DNA from: CAYNLY01 sp964398225
Lineage (GTDB): Bacteria; Pseudomonadota; Zetaproteobacteria; Mariprofundales; Mariprofundaceae
Assembly: GCA_964398225.1 (NCBI GenBank)
Contig: CAYNLY010000050.1
Location: 1-10,761 of the forward strand
DNA length: 10,761 nucleotides
Direction: 5' to 3'
The first letter of the stretch is position 1; the number at the start of each line of letters is the position of its first letter. Shown one piece after another: positions 1 through 5,566 of the stretch. The translations under genes were made by a program, and so were the position numbers. Under the pieces are notes generated by a model. That model saw only the letters and a list, made by a program, of their open reading frames with translations, was not told where the DNA came from and did no database searches.

Positions 1-107
1 CCGCGCTCGATTCAGCGCACCACCCGGTGCTGCAATGTGGAGGAAACCCTCTTACCGGCTGATTACCAAGCTTACGATCAAGCGAAGATGGTCGCTCTTC
101 ACAATTA
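1..107. other. Left-edge stretch with no recognisable gene
   Basis: No reading frame here resembles a known protein, and no RNA gene or strong hairpin was recognised. It ends where similarity to the feoB tail at 1274 begins. The sequence just outside the two repeat copies does not align convincingly, so the repeat boundary near 108 looks real. The stretch may be the end of something lying outside the window. Confidence 0.4.
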
Positions 108-271
108 TCTGAATGGTTCTCTCCGCACGCAGCTGCATTCGCCCGCAGCGAACGGCTAGAGCACAAGCCGTCCCAGCTCGAGCAGAAGGCGGGTCAGCAC
201 CGCTGCGATCAGCGCCACGCCAACCGACAGCATGATCGAAAACACCGCCTCGCGGCGGCCGTTCGTGCGCA
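108..271 (+). repeat. Direct repeat, left copy (feoB tail plus downstream 48 bp)
   Basis: Positions 108-271 match 1274-1437 in the same orientation at a constant offset of 1166, with no gaps. I counted 11 mismatches in 164 bases (about 93% identity). The copy holds the feoB 3' end (156-271 on the minus strand) and 48 bp beyond its stop. Both copies can form a 5-bp hairpin just after the feoB stop: here GCTGC at 132-136 pairs with GCAGC at 145-149. The right copy keeps the pairing with one G-U. Similarity stops abruptly at about 271, where an aconitase-like tail begins. Confidence 0.93.
156..271 (-). pseudogene. feoB: Severed 3' end of a second feoB
   Basis: The minus strand reads the last 36 or more residues of FeoB, including GRREAVFSIMLSVGVALIAA, ending in a stop at 156-158. 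Compared with the intact neighbour there are only two residue changes (Ile to Asn before GRR, and Val to Leu in the final LxLELGRLVL). Seven base differences fall in this coding part and five are silent. That bias suggests divergence while still a working gene elsewhere, rather than decay after duplication here. Nothing of the G domain or the rest of the membrane domain is present, so it cannot be functional. An open frame continues further upstream on the minus strand but runs antisense to the aconitase-like tail and looks like chance. Confidence 0.88.
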
Positions 272-272
272 T

Positions 273-356
273 CCACACGACACGCCGAACGAATGGCGCT
301 ACTACCGCCACGGCGGCATCCTGCACTTCGTGCTGCGGAAGCTCGCGGCATCCTGA
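273..356 (+). pseudogene. acnA: Severed 3' end of an aconitase (AcnA-type) gene
   Basis: In the frame starting at 276 the plus strand encodes HDTPNEWRYYRHGG followed by ILHFVLRKLAAS and a TGA at 354-356. This resembles the C-terminal end of AcnA-type aconitate hydratases, which usually finish with an Arg-Ile-Asp-Thr stretch, then a Tyr-rich segment with HGGIL and VLR. Only about 26 codons remain; the upstream gene is replaced by the reversed feoB tail. The bases 265-273 (GTGCGCATC) would encode Val-Arg-Ile in another frame. A short shared GTGCGCA may therefore have been the joining point. A perfect hairpin 12 nt downstream supports this being a genuine gene end. The family call rests on recognising the tail only. 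Confidence 0.6.
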
Positions 357-368
357 GCCGGAAGCATC

Positions 369-393
369 AAGGCCCCGCATGAAGCGGGGCCTT
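369..393 (+). terminator. Intrinsic terminator of the aconitase-like remnant
   Basis: A perfect 10-bp stem (AAGGCCCCGC at 369-378 with GCGGGGCCTT at 384-393) encloses a 5-nt loop, ATGAA. It lies 12 nt after the aconitase-like stop. The downstream run is only weakly T-rich (ATGTTTAT). Stem length and position fit a rho-independent terminator, which would be relic here since its gene is truncated. Confidence 0.8.
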
Positions 394-627
394 ATGTTTA
401 TCCAGCGCCGTTCTCTTTCCCTGACGACAAACAGCCGATGGCCAACACCGATCGAACTCGCAATGAGAGGATAAAGCTTTAGAACGGGCCAACTTACATC
501 TCCGACGTACCCTGCCCTGCGAAGCATGCCTGACCGGCCGCGTTGGCGGAATCCGCTCGAATCTAAGCCTGGCCTACAGTGCTAAGCTTCTGCCGAGGCC
601 TCGGTGAACCGGCCACGAATGCAATCT
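394..627. other. Intergenic stretch between aconitase tail and ferritin gene
   Basis: No supported gene is visible in 234 bp; short frames on both strands show no family resemblance. It contains a perfect 12-bp palindrome, CCGAGGCCTCGG, at 593-604, 23 bp past the end of the ferritin-like gene. With no loop and no T-run it is a poor terminator candidate. It may simply be debris from the same rearrangement that truncated the flanking genes. Confidence 0.5.
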
Positions 628-1197
628 TCAGGCGTTGAATCCATCCAAGAGACTAGCGAGGTCGTCGGCATGTTCCTCCTCCATCGCGAGGATCTCCTCG
701 AGCATCCGCCGCGTTGTGGGATCCTTGTCACCAATGTAACGGATCATTTCGGCATAGCTGTCGATGGCGATCCGTTCTGCCACCAGGTCTTCCTTGATCA
801 TTTCGACCAGACTATTGCCTTCCACATACTCCGCATGACTGCGGCTGGAGAGACCATCCGGGCTGAAGTTTGGCTCACCCTTGAGTTGAACGATGCGCGC
901 AGCGATCCGATCGGCGTGCACCTGCTCCTCGTTGGCATGTTCAAGAAATTCCTGCGCCACTGCATCGGCATTGATGCCACTTGCCATGAAGTAATGTCGT
1001 TTGTAACGCAGGATACACACCAACTCGGTGGCCAATGCCTCGTTCAACAACTTGATCACAGTCTTTCGATCGGCCTTGTAGCCCGCGGTGACCGCGCCGT
1101 CCTCAATATGTTTGCGCGCGCGGGCACGCAGGGTTTTGATGTCGGTGAGAAAGGCACTCTCCGCCTTGTTCTTCTCTGTTGTTTTCTTGTCGCTCAT
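628..1197 (-). CDS. Bacterioferritin-like diiron protein lacking the haem-ligand Met
   Basis: A 189-residue ferritin-like four-helix protein, probably involved in iron binding or ferroxidation in the cytoplasm. By alignment from memory with E. coli Bfr, all six diiron ligands are present: Glu58 (helix A, LATELV), Glu91 and His94 (EEQVHAD), Glu141 (DLVAERIA), Glu173 and His176 (MEEEHAD). The Bfr haem ligand Met52 falls in EMKH; here that position is Gln in EQVH, so haem binding in the usual way is not expected. The N-terminus is charged and about 40 residues longer than in Bfr. I chose the ATG at 1195-1197 because GGAG lies 6 nt upstream; an ATG seven codons earlier lacks this. G+C is lower than the neighbours (28/60 at 961-1020). 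It sits downstream of feoB on the same strand, between two feoB-tail repeats. It could equally be annotated simply as a ferritin-like domain protein. Confidence 0.88.
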   Translation of the reverse strand: MSDKKTTEKNKAESAFLTDIKTLRARARKHIEDGAVTAGYKADRKTVIKLLNEALATELVCILRYKRHYFMASGINADAVAQEFLEHANEEQVHADRIAARIVQLKGEPNFSPDGLSSRSHAEYVEGNSLVEMIKEDLVAERIAIDSYAEMIRYIGDKDPTTRRMLEEILAMEEEHADDLASLLDGFNA

Positions 1198-1203
1198 TGC
1201 GTT

Positions 1204-1207
1204 CTCC
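1204..1207 (-). promoter_or_regulatory. Ribosome binding site deciding the ferritin start
   Basis: GGAG on the minus strand with a 6-nt spacer to the ATG at 1195-1197. It favours this start over the in-frame ATG at 1216-1218, which would place the site inside the coding region. Confidence 0.7.
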
Positions 1208-1263
1208 GGACAGATCATGGATCGTCAAATTTGTATTTAACCTAGTCCAAGAATGAATCGAAA
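1208..1263 (-). promoter_or_regulatory. AT-rich possible promoter of the ferritin-like gene
   Basis: The stretch upstream of the ferritin-like gene is clearly more AT-rich than its surroundings. On the minus strand TTAAAT (1235-1240) is a 4/6 match to a -10 hexamer. No convincing -35 lies at the right distance, and no clear Fur, RirA or Irr operator was recognised. The gene could be read through from feoB, which ends 124 bp upstream, but the AT-rich gap suggests its own promoter. Confidence 0.3.
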
Positions 1264-1273
1264 TCAATGATGG

Positions 1274-1437
1274 TCTGAATGGTTCTCTCTGCACGCAGCC
1301 GCATCCACCCGCAGCGAACGGCTAGAGCACAAGCCGCCCAAGCTCGAGCACAAGGCGGGTGAGCACCGCTGCGATCAGTGCCACGCCGACCGACAGCATG
1401 ATCGAAAACACCGCCTCGCGGCGGCCGATCGTGCGCA
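1274..1437 (+). repeat. Direct repeat, right copy (true feoB 3' end)
   Basis: Partner of 108-271 (153/164 identical, same orientation). It holds the last codons of the intact feoB, its stop at 1322-1324, and 48 bp downstream. The post-stop hairpin arms are GCCGC at 1298-1302 and GCAGC at 1311-1315, paired with one G-U in the transcript. Together the copies bracket about 1 kb containing the aconitase remnant and the ferritin-like gene. Confidence 0.93.
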
Positions 1438-3367
1438 GCATGACCGCGAACGTCGAAATGCAAGGCACGTAGAACATCAGGAACACGAGGAAGGTCGCGA
1501 TCTGCACCGCATCGAGGATTTCGCCGACCTCGAAGGTTCCGAGCGCCTGATAGATCATCATCAGGCTCAGCTCCTTGCGAAGCACGCCAAACAGGATCGG
1601 CACCCCGAGCACGGCGGGCAGCCCCAGCATCCAGCTCGTCACCGGCGACAGCGCAGCGTTGATCCAGGCATCCCAGCCGACGTGGTGCATCACCGCTAGC
1701 ACCACGGAGCCCGCCACCAGGAGTGGCGTGACGATCGTAACGATGTCGCGGGTGCGCTGCCAGGTCGCGGCCAGCACGGAGCCCGCCCGCGGCCAGGCAT
1801 AGGGAGGAATCTCCTGGATCAGCCCGGGGCTCACGTCCGGGTAGCGGCGGATCAGAAGCCGCCCGAGCAGCCCGATGAGGAACATCGCCAGAAGAAAGAT
1901 CGCAAACACGCCAAGACCGCCCAGATACTTGCCGCCGAGCGCGAGCACGACCGCGGAACGCGCCGAACAGGGCACGAAGGTGATCAGCAGCGCGGCCAGA
2001 ATCCGGTCCCGGCCTTGTGCCGCGTGGGCGGCCGCCGAAATCGCCGGCACGTTGCAGCCGAGCCCCAGCAGAAACGGCACGGCCACCTTGCCGTGCAGGC
2101 CGATGTGGTGGAAGAACCGGTCCACGACGAAGGCCACACGCTGCATGACCCCGGTCTCCTCGAGCACGACCAGCATCAGAACGAGCGGCAGCATGTAGGG
2201 CACGACGATGCCGACGAGGCCCACGAGCCCGTCGGCGACCGCGCGCAGAACCACGCCGTTCAGCCCTTCGGGCCGCCAGCCGGCGACGAGCTCGGCAAGC
2301 CGGGAGGCGGTGAGCGCATCCAGCATGGCCGCGACCTCGAACACGACGTAGAGCACGAGCGCAAACAGCAGCATCGAGCCGACCAGGCCCCAGCGCGGAT
2401 GCAGAAACAGCGCATCCAGCCGGTCCTCCCAGGTGATCGTGCGGCGGCGGTGCACGATCCTTGCGCACCGGTCGAACAGGGCGGCCGCGCGATGATGGAA
2501 ATCGGCCGCCGCCTCCTCGGCGATCGGGCGCGGAAGCGCGCGGTCCGCCTCATCAAGCAGATCGCGGACCCGAGCCGCGGCCTCGGGAAAGTGGCTGTCG
2601 AGCTCGGAGAGGAAATACGCGTCCCGCTGCTTGAGCTGCCGGATCATGAAGCCTTCCGGCACCTGGAACGCGCGCCGGATCTCCTCGCGGCCGACGAGCT
2701 CCGCAAGCTTCCGCCCCCAGGGGGCCAGCTGCTCGCCCGGCGGCTGCGGGCGGGGCCGCAGGCCCTTGCGCACCGCGTCGATCGCGCGCATGAACAGCTC
2801 GGAGATGCCGATGCCCTTGAGCGCGACCATCGGCACGACCGGCACGCCGAGCTCCCGCTCGAGCGCCGCAACGTCGATCTCCACGCCCTTGCGCCTTGCC
2901 TCGTCCATCATGTTCAGGCCGATCACGAGCGGCAGCCCGAGCTCGACGAGCTCGAGCGTCAGCGCAAGGTTCCGGTGAAGCGTGCTTGCATCGACGATCT
3001 GCACGAGCACATCCGGCCGCGAAAACGGCGCCGGCGGCTTCCCCTCGTGGGCCGAAACGAGCGGCCGGCTGTCGCCCCAGAGCAGGTATTTCAGGCCCTC
3101 GAGATCGTCGCCGCGAAGATTGCGCAGGCTGGAAATGGCCGGCAGCTCCACCACCTCGGCCTCGTCCATGCCCACCTGCACGATCGAGCGGCGGTAGGCG
3201 GCATCGGTGCCCGCAAGCTTCCCCTGGTCCACGCTGGTGCTCGCAACCGCATCGAAGATCGTGGACTTGCCACTGTTCGGCTGGCCCACGAGCGCGATCC
3301 GAATGCGGCGGCCGCCCCGGAAATAAGGGCCTCCAAGCGGCACGGTGGTCGAGCTTCCGGTGTTCAT
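1322..3367 (-). CDS. feoB: Ferrous iron transporter FeoB with non-canonical G2/G3 motifs
   Basis: A 681-residue inner-membrane Fe(II) transporter with an N-terminal GTPase-like domain. The P-loop is GQPNSGKST (28-36) and the G4 motif is NMMD (152-155). The G3 motif, DLPG in typical FeoB, is ELPA at 74-77. The G2 threonine position appears shifted (AGTDAA at 52-57, where AGVTVE is typical). A roughly 17-residue insertion follows (about 99-115, rich in Pro/Ser). The membrane domain starts near 325. It keeps the Gate signatures GCNVPAI (437-443), PCSAR (466-470) and, in the second Gate repeat, VPCIST (634-639). At 681 residues it is shorter than E. coli FeoB (773). There is no feoA or feoC beside it. 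It is transcribed away from fmdB and towards the ferritin-like gene, consistent with an iron-handling pair. The start ATG at 3365-3367 has no strong Shine-Dalgarno. GTP hydrolysis may be altered; transport is still likely from the conserved membrane motifs. Confidence 0.95.
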   Translation of the reverse strand: MNTGSSTTVPLGGPYFRGGRRIRIALVGQPNSGKSTIFDAVASTSVDQGKLAGTDAAYRRSIVQVGMDEAEVVELPAISSLRNLRGDDLEGLKYLLWGDSRPLVSAHEGKPPAPFSRPDVLVQIVDASTLHRNLALTLELVELGLPLVIGLNMMDEARRKGVEIDVAALERELGVPVVPMVALKGIGISELFMRAIDAVRKGLRPRPQPPGEQLAPWGRKLAELVGREEIRRAFQVPEGFMIRQLKQRDAYFLSELDSHFPEAAARVRDLLDEADRALPRPIAEEAAADFHHRAAALFDRCARIVHRRRTITWEDRLDALFLHPRWGLVGSMLLFALVLYVVFEVAAMLDALTASRLAELVAGWRPEGLNGVVLRAVADGLVGLVGIVVPYMLPLVLMLVVLEETGVMQRVAFVVDRFFHHIGLHGKVAVPFLLGLGCNVPAISAAAHAAQGRDRILAALLITFVPCSARSAVVLALGGKYLGGLGVFAIFLLAMFLIGLLGRLLIRRYPDVSPGLIQEIPPYAWPRAGSVLAATWQRTRDIVTIVTPLLVAGSVVLAVMHHVGWDAWINAALSPVTSWMLGLPAVLGVPILFGVLRKELSLMMIYQALGTFEVGEILDAVQIATFLVFLMFYVPCISTFAVMLRTIGRREAVFSIMLSVGVALIAAVLTRLVLELGRLVL

Positions 3368-3405
3368 GCCGCCAGCCTATACCGAACTAAGGCGGCGCAC
3401 AGCCG

Positions 3406-3434
3406 TTGAAGTCGGCCGGCTGAATCCCTACGTT
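3406..3434 (+). promoter_or_regulatory. Candidate sigma70-type promoter for fmdB-tas
   Basis: TTGAAG (3406-3411) and TACGTT (3429-3434) are separated by exactly 17 nt, in the 105-bp gap between the divergent feoB and fmdB. The -35 is a 4/6 match and the -10 only 3/6. A start near 3441 would give a leader of about 30 nt. No iron-responsive operator was recognised for the feoB side. Confidence 0.3.
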
Positions 3435-3459
3435 TTGCCGGCACGCGATTTTCCCGGAC

Positions 3460-3466
3460 AAGGAGG
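3460..3466 (+). promoter_or_regulatory. Strong ribosome binding site of fmdB
   Basis: AAGGAGG with a 6-nt spacer to the ATG at 3473, close to the ideal complement of the 16S rRNA tail. It fixes the fmdB start. Confidence 0.85.
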
Positions 3467-3472
3467 GCACCG

Positions 3473-3700
3473 ATGCCAATCTACGAATACCGCTGCCGTT
3501 CCTGCGGCGCCCTGTTCGAAACCCTCGTCCGGCGTTCGGACGAGGCCGTGCGCTGCCCGGAATGCGGCGCCGATGCGCCGGAAAAGCGCATCTCCGCCCA
3601 TGCGGTCGGCGCGGCGGCCGCCCCCGAGCCCGGATGCGCCTCGGGTGCATGTGCCCCGGCAATCGGCTGCGGCGCGGGCGCCTGCCCGGCCTGCGAATAG
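3473..3700 (+). CDS. FmdB-family zinc-ribbon protein
   Basis: A 75-residue protein of the FmdB family (named after a putative regulator of methylotroph amidase genes; the cellular role of most members is unknown). It opens with the family hallmark MPIYEYRC. A zinc ribbon is formed by Cys8-x2-Cys11 and Cys28-x2-Cys31. After about residue 45 it becomes a low-complexity Ala/Gly/Cys tail with five further cysteines (55, 60, 66, 71, 74), ending in CPACE. Cys-containing tails are common in this family, but they suggest a second metal site or a redox-active end. The start is fixed by an excellent ribosome binding site. It is followed 9 nt later by the aldo/keto reductase start, so the two are probably co-translated. 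Its role relative to tas and mlaA is unknown. Confidence 0.92.
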   Translation: MPIYEYRCRSCGALFETLVRRSDEAVRCPECGADAPEKRISAHAVGAAAAPEPGCASGACAPAIGCGAGACPACE

Positions 3701-3709
3701 GCGAACGAC

Positions 3710-4753
3710 TTGGACTACACCGAGCTCGGCCGCACCGGCATCCGGGTCTCGCGGATCGCGCTGGGCACGATGACCTGGGGCGAACAGAACACGCCCGAGG
3801 AGGCCTTCCGGCAGATGGACGCGGCTCTCGATGCCGGCATCAACCTCTTCGATACGGCCGAGCTCTACCCGGTGCCTCCGCGCGCGGAAACCTACGCCGA
3901 AACCGAGCGCATCATCGGCCGCTGGCTGAAGGAGCGGAACTGCCGCGACCGCATCGTGCTGGCCACGAAGGTCTGCGGCCCGACCGGATGGTGCCCGCAC
4001 ATCCGCGAAGGCAAGGCCCGGCTGGATGCCGCCAACATCATCGCCGCCTGCGAGGCCTCGCTGAAACGCCTGAACACGGACCGGATCGATCTGTATCAGA
4101 CCCACTGGCCGGACCGGAACACGAACTTCTTCGGCAAGCTCGGCTACACCCACGATCCGAACGAGGAAGCGACCCCAATCGAGGAAACGCTGGAGGCGCT
4201 GGACCGCCTCGTGCGCGACGGCAAGGTCCGGGCGGTCGGCGTCTCGAACGAAACGCCCTGGGGCGTGATGCGGCACCTTACGCTGGCGGAGCAGAGCGGA
4301 ATGCCGCGGATTGCGAGCATCCAGAACCCCTACAACCTGCTGAACCGGAGCTTCGAGGTAGGCCTTGCCGAAATCGCCTGCCGCGAGCAGGTGGGGCTTC
4401 TGGCCTATTCCCCGCTCGGCTTCGGCGTGCTGACCGGCAAGTATCTCGACGGCCAAAGGCCGGAGGGCGCGCGGCTCACGCTGTTTCCGGACCGCTACCG
4501 CCGCTACTCGGGCCCGATCGCCGAAGCCGCCACGAGGGAGTATGTGGCGCTTGCCCGGAAGCACGGACTCCGTCCCGCGCAGATGGCGATCGCCTTCGTG
4601 CTGCGCCAGCCGTTCGTGACCAGCTGCATCATCGGCGCCACGAGGATGGAGCAGCTCGCCGAGAACATCGCGGCGGCGGATCTCGAACTGGGCGAGGATG
4701 TCGTCGAGGGCATCGAGGCCATCCACCGCCGTTATCCGAACCCCTGCCCGTGA
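3710..4753 (+). CDS. tas: Aldo/keto reductase, Tas family
   Basis: A 347-residue NADPH-dependent oxidoreductase of the aldo/keto reductase superfamily, very like E. coli Tas (346 aa) along its whole length. Shared stretches include LGTMTWGEQN, AELYPVPPRAET, THWPDRNTNFFGKLGY, GVSNET.GVMR and NRSFEVGLAE. The catalytic tetrad is Asp48, Tyr53, Lys87 and His132. The cofactor-binding end carries SPLGFGVLTGKY and GATRMEQL. The natural substrate is not known; E. coli Tas was found as a suppressor of tyrosine auxotrophy. The start is a TTG 9 nt after fmdB's stop. It is supported because MDYTELGRTG aligns with the expected N-terminus and no ATG or GTG fits better. No good Shine-Dalgarno precedes it, so translational coupling to fmdB is likely. 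mlaA follows after 35 nt. Confidence 0.95.
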   Translation: MDYTELGRTGIRVSRIALGTMTWGEQNTPEEAFRQMDAALDAGINLFDTAELYPVPPRAETYAETERIIGRWLKERNCRDRIVLATKVCGPTGWCPHIREGKARLDAANIIAACEASLKRLNTDRIDLYQTHWPDRNTNFFGKLGYTHDPNEEATPIEETLEALDRLVRDGKVRAVGVSNETPWGVMRHLTLAEQSGMPRIASIQNPYNLLNRSFEVGLAEIACREQVGLLAYSPLGFGVLTGKYLDGQRPEGARLTLFPDRYRRYSGPIAEAATREYVALARKHGLRPAQMAIAFVLRQPFVTSCIIGATRMEQLAENIAAADLELGEDVVEGIEAIHRRYPNPCP

Positions 4754-4788
4754 CCGGAACGGTGATCCGCACCAGCGGCGAAGGCATA

Positions 4789-5547
4789 ATGGCGGTCATG
4801 CATGCCCTGCCCCGCCTGTGCGCCGCGCTTCTGCTGATGGGTCTGCTTTCGGCCTGCGCCACACCGCAGAATCACTACGATCCGCTCGAGCCGGTCAACC
4901 GCGTCACCGACCGCTTCAACGACCGGCTGGACCGGATCACGCTGAAGCCGCTTGCCATCGCCTACCGCGACCTGGCCCCGACGCCGCTTCAGACCGGGAT
5001 TTCCAACTTCTTCGACAACCTCGGCTACCTGAACACCGTGCTCAACGATTTCCTCCAGGGCAAGGGCCGCCAAGGCGTGCGCGACTTCGGCCGCTTTCTG
5101 GTCAACACGACGCTCGGCATCGGCGGGCTGTTCGACGTGGCCACCTCGATGGGCCTGGAAAAACACGAAGAGGACTTCGGCCAGACGCTGGCCGTCTGGG
5201 GCGTCGGCATGGGGCCGTACATCGTCTATCCGCTGCTCGGCCCCAACTCGCTGCGCAAGACGCCGGATTTCATCACCTCGACCGCGACCGACGGGCTGTT
5301 CTGGGCCTCGGTCTGGATCTCGCCGCAGACTGCGCTCGCGCTTGCCGCGATCAAGTACATCGACAAGCGCAAGCGGCTGCTTCAGGCATCACGGATGCGC
5401 GACGAGCTCGCGCTCGATCCCTACATCTTCACGCGCGAGGCCTGGATCCAGAACCGGGAATACCTGATCTACGATGGCAACCCGCCGAAAAAGGAGTCCA
5501 CCTCCGACGACGACTGGGAGGAGGAGGACTGGGACAGCGAGGAGTAG
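4789..5547 (+). CDS. mlaA: MlaA (VacJ) phospholipid-transport lipoprotein
   Basis: A 252-residue lipoprotein of the MlaA family, the outer-membrane part of the Mla system that removes misplaced phospholipids from the outer leaflet. A signal peptide with lipobox Leu-Ser-Ala-Cys23 is present. Next come the conserved DPLEPVNR (31-38), GISNFFDNL (70-78), RFLVNTTLGIGGLFDVA (102-118) and EDFGQTLAVWGVGMGPYIV (128-146). The frame is open far upstream, but the lipobox places the real start here. The ATG at 4789 has GAAGG 4 nt upstream; the ATG at 4798 is a second choice and gives the same mature protein. The C-terminus ends in a very acidic tail (SDDDWEEEDWDSEE) that I do not regard as part of the core fold. 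No mlaBCDEF genes are nearby, as is common for mlaA. It ends 19 bp from the convergent aroC. Confidence 0.95.
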   Translation: MAVMHALPRLCAALLLMGLLSACATPQNHYDPLEPVNRVTDRFNDRLDRITLKPLAIAYRDLAPTPLQTGISNFFDNLGYLNTVLNDFLQGKGRQGVRDFGRFLVNTTLGIGGLFDVATSMGLEKHEEDFGQTLAVWGVGMGPYIVYPLLGPNSLRKTPDFITSTATDGLFWASVWISPQTALALAAIKYIDKRKRLLQASRMRDELALDPYIFTREAWIQNREYLIYDGNPPKKESTSDDDWEEEDWDSEE

Positions 5548-5566
5548 CCTCGCGCGAAAACGCGGC

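Noticed and set aside
593..604. Perfect palindrome CCGAGGCCTCGG as terminator of the ferritin-like gene
   Set aside because: It has no loop and no following T-run; a 12-bp palindrome alone is weak evidence in GC-rich DNA.
1242..2468. Minus-strand open frame of 408 codons overlapping feoB in another frame
   Set aside because: Lies within feoB in a different frame and has shadow-type composition. Its tail recurs at the left end only because the DNA repeat copies it.
2015..3409. Plus-strand open frame of 464 codons opposite feoB
   Set aside because: Antisense shadow of feoB with no recognisable domain.
3368..3472. Fur, RirA or Irr operator between feoB and fmdB
   Set aside because: I looked for the usual iron-box patterns on both strands and found no convincing match, so none is claimed.
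3428..4726. Minus-strand open frame of 432 codons opposite fmdB and tas
   Set aside because: Antisense to two confidently assigned genes, with no domain or ribosome site.
3562..5547. A 661-residue protein ending in MlaA, with a long N-terminal extension
   Set aside because: The upstream part overlaps fmdB and tas out of frame and is Arg/Pro/Gly-rich. The lipoprotein signal peptide starting at 4789 shows where translation really begins.
5548..5566. Bidirectional terminator between the convergent mlaA and aroC
   Set aside because: Only a 4-bp CGCG stem around CGAAAA is visible, too weak to call.
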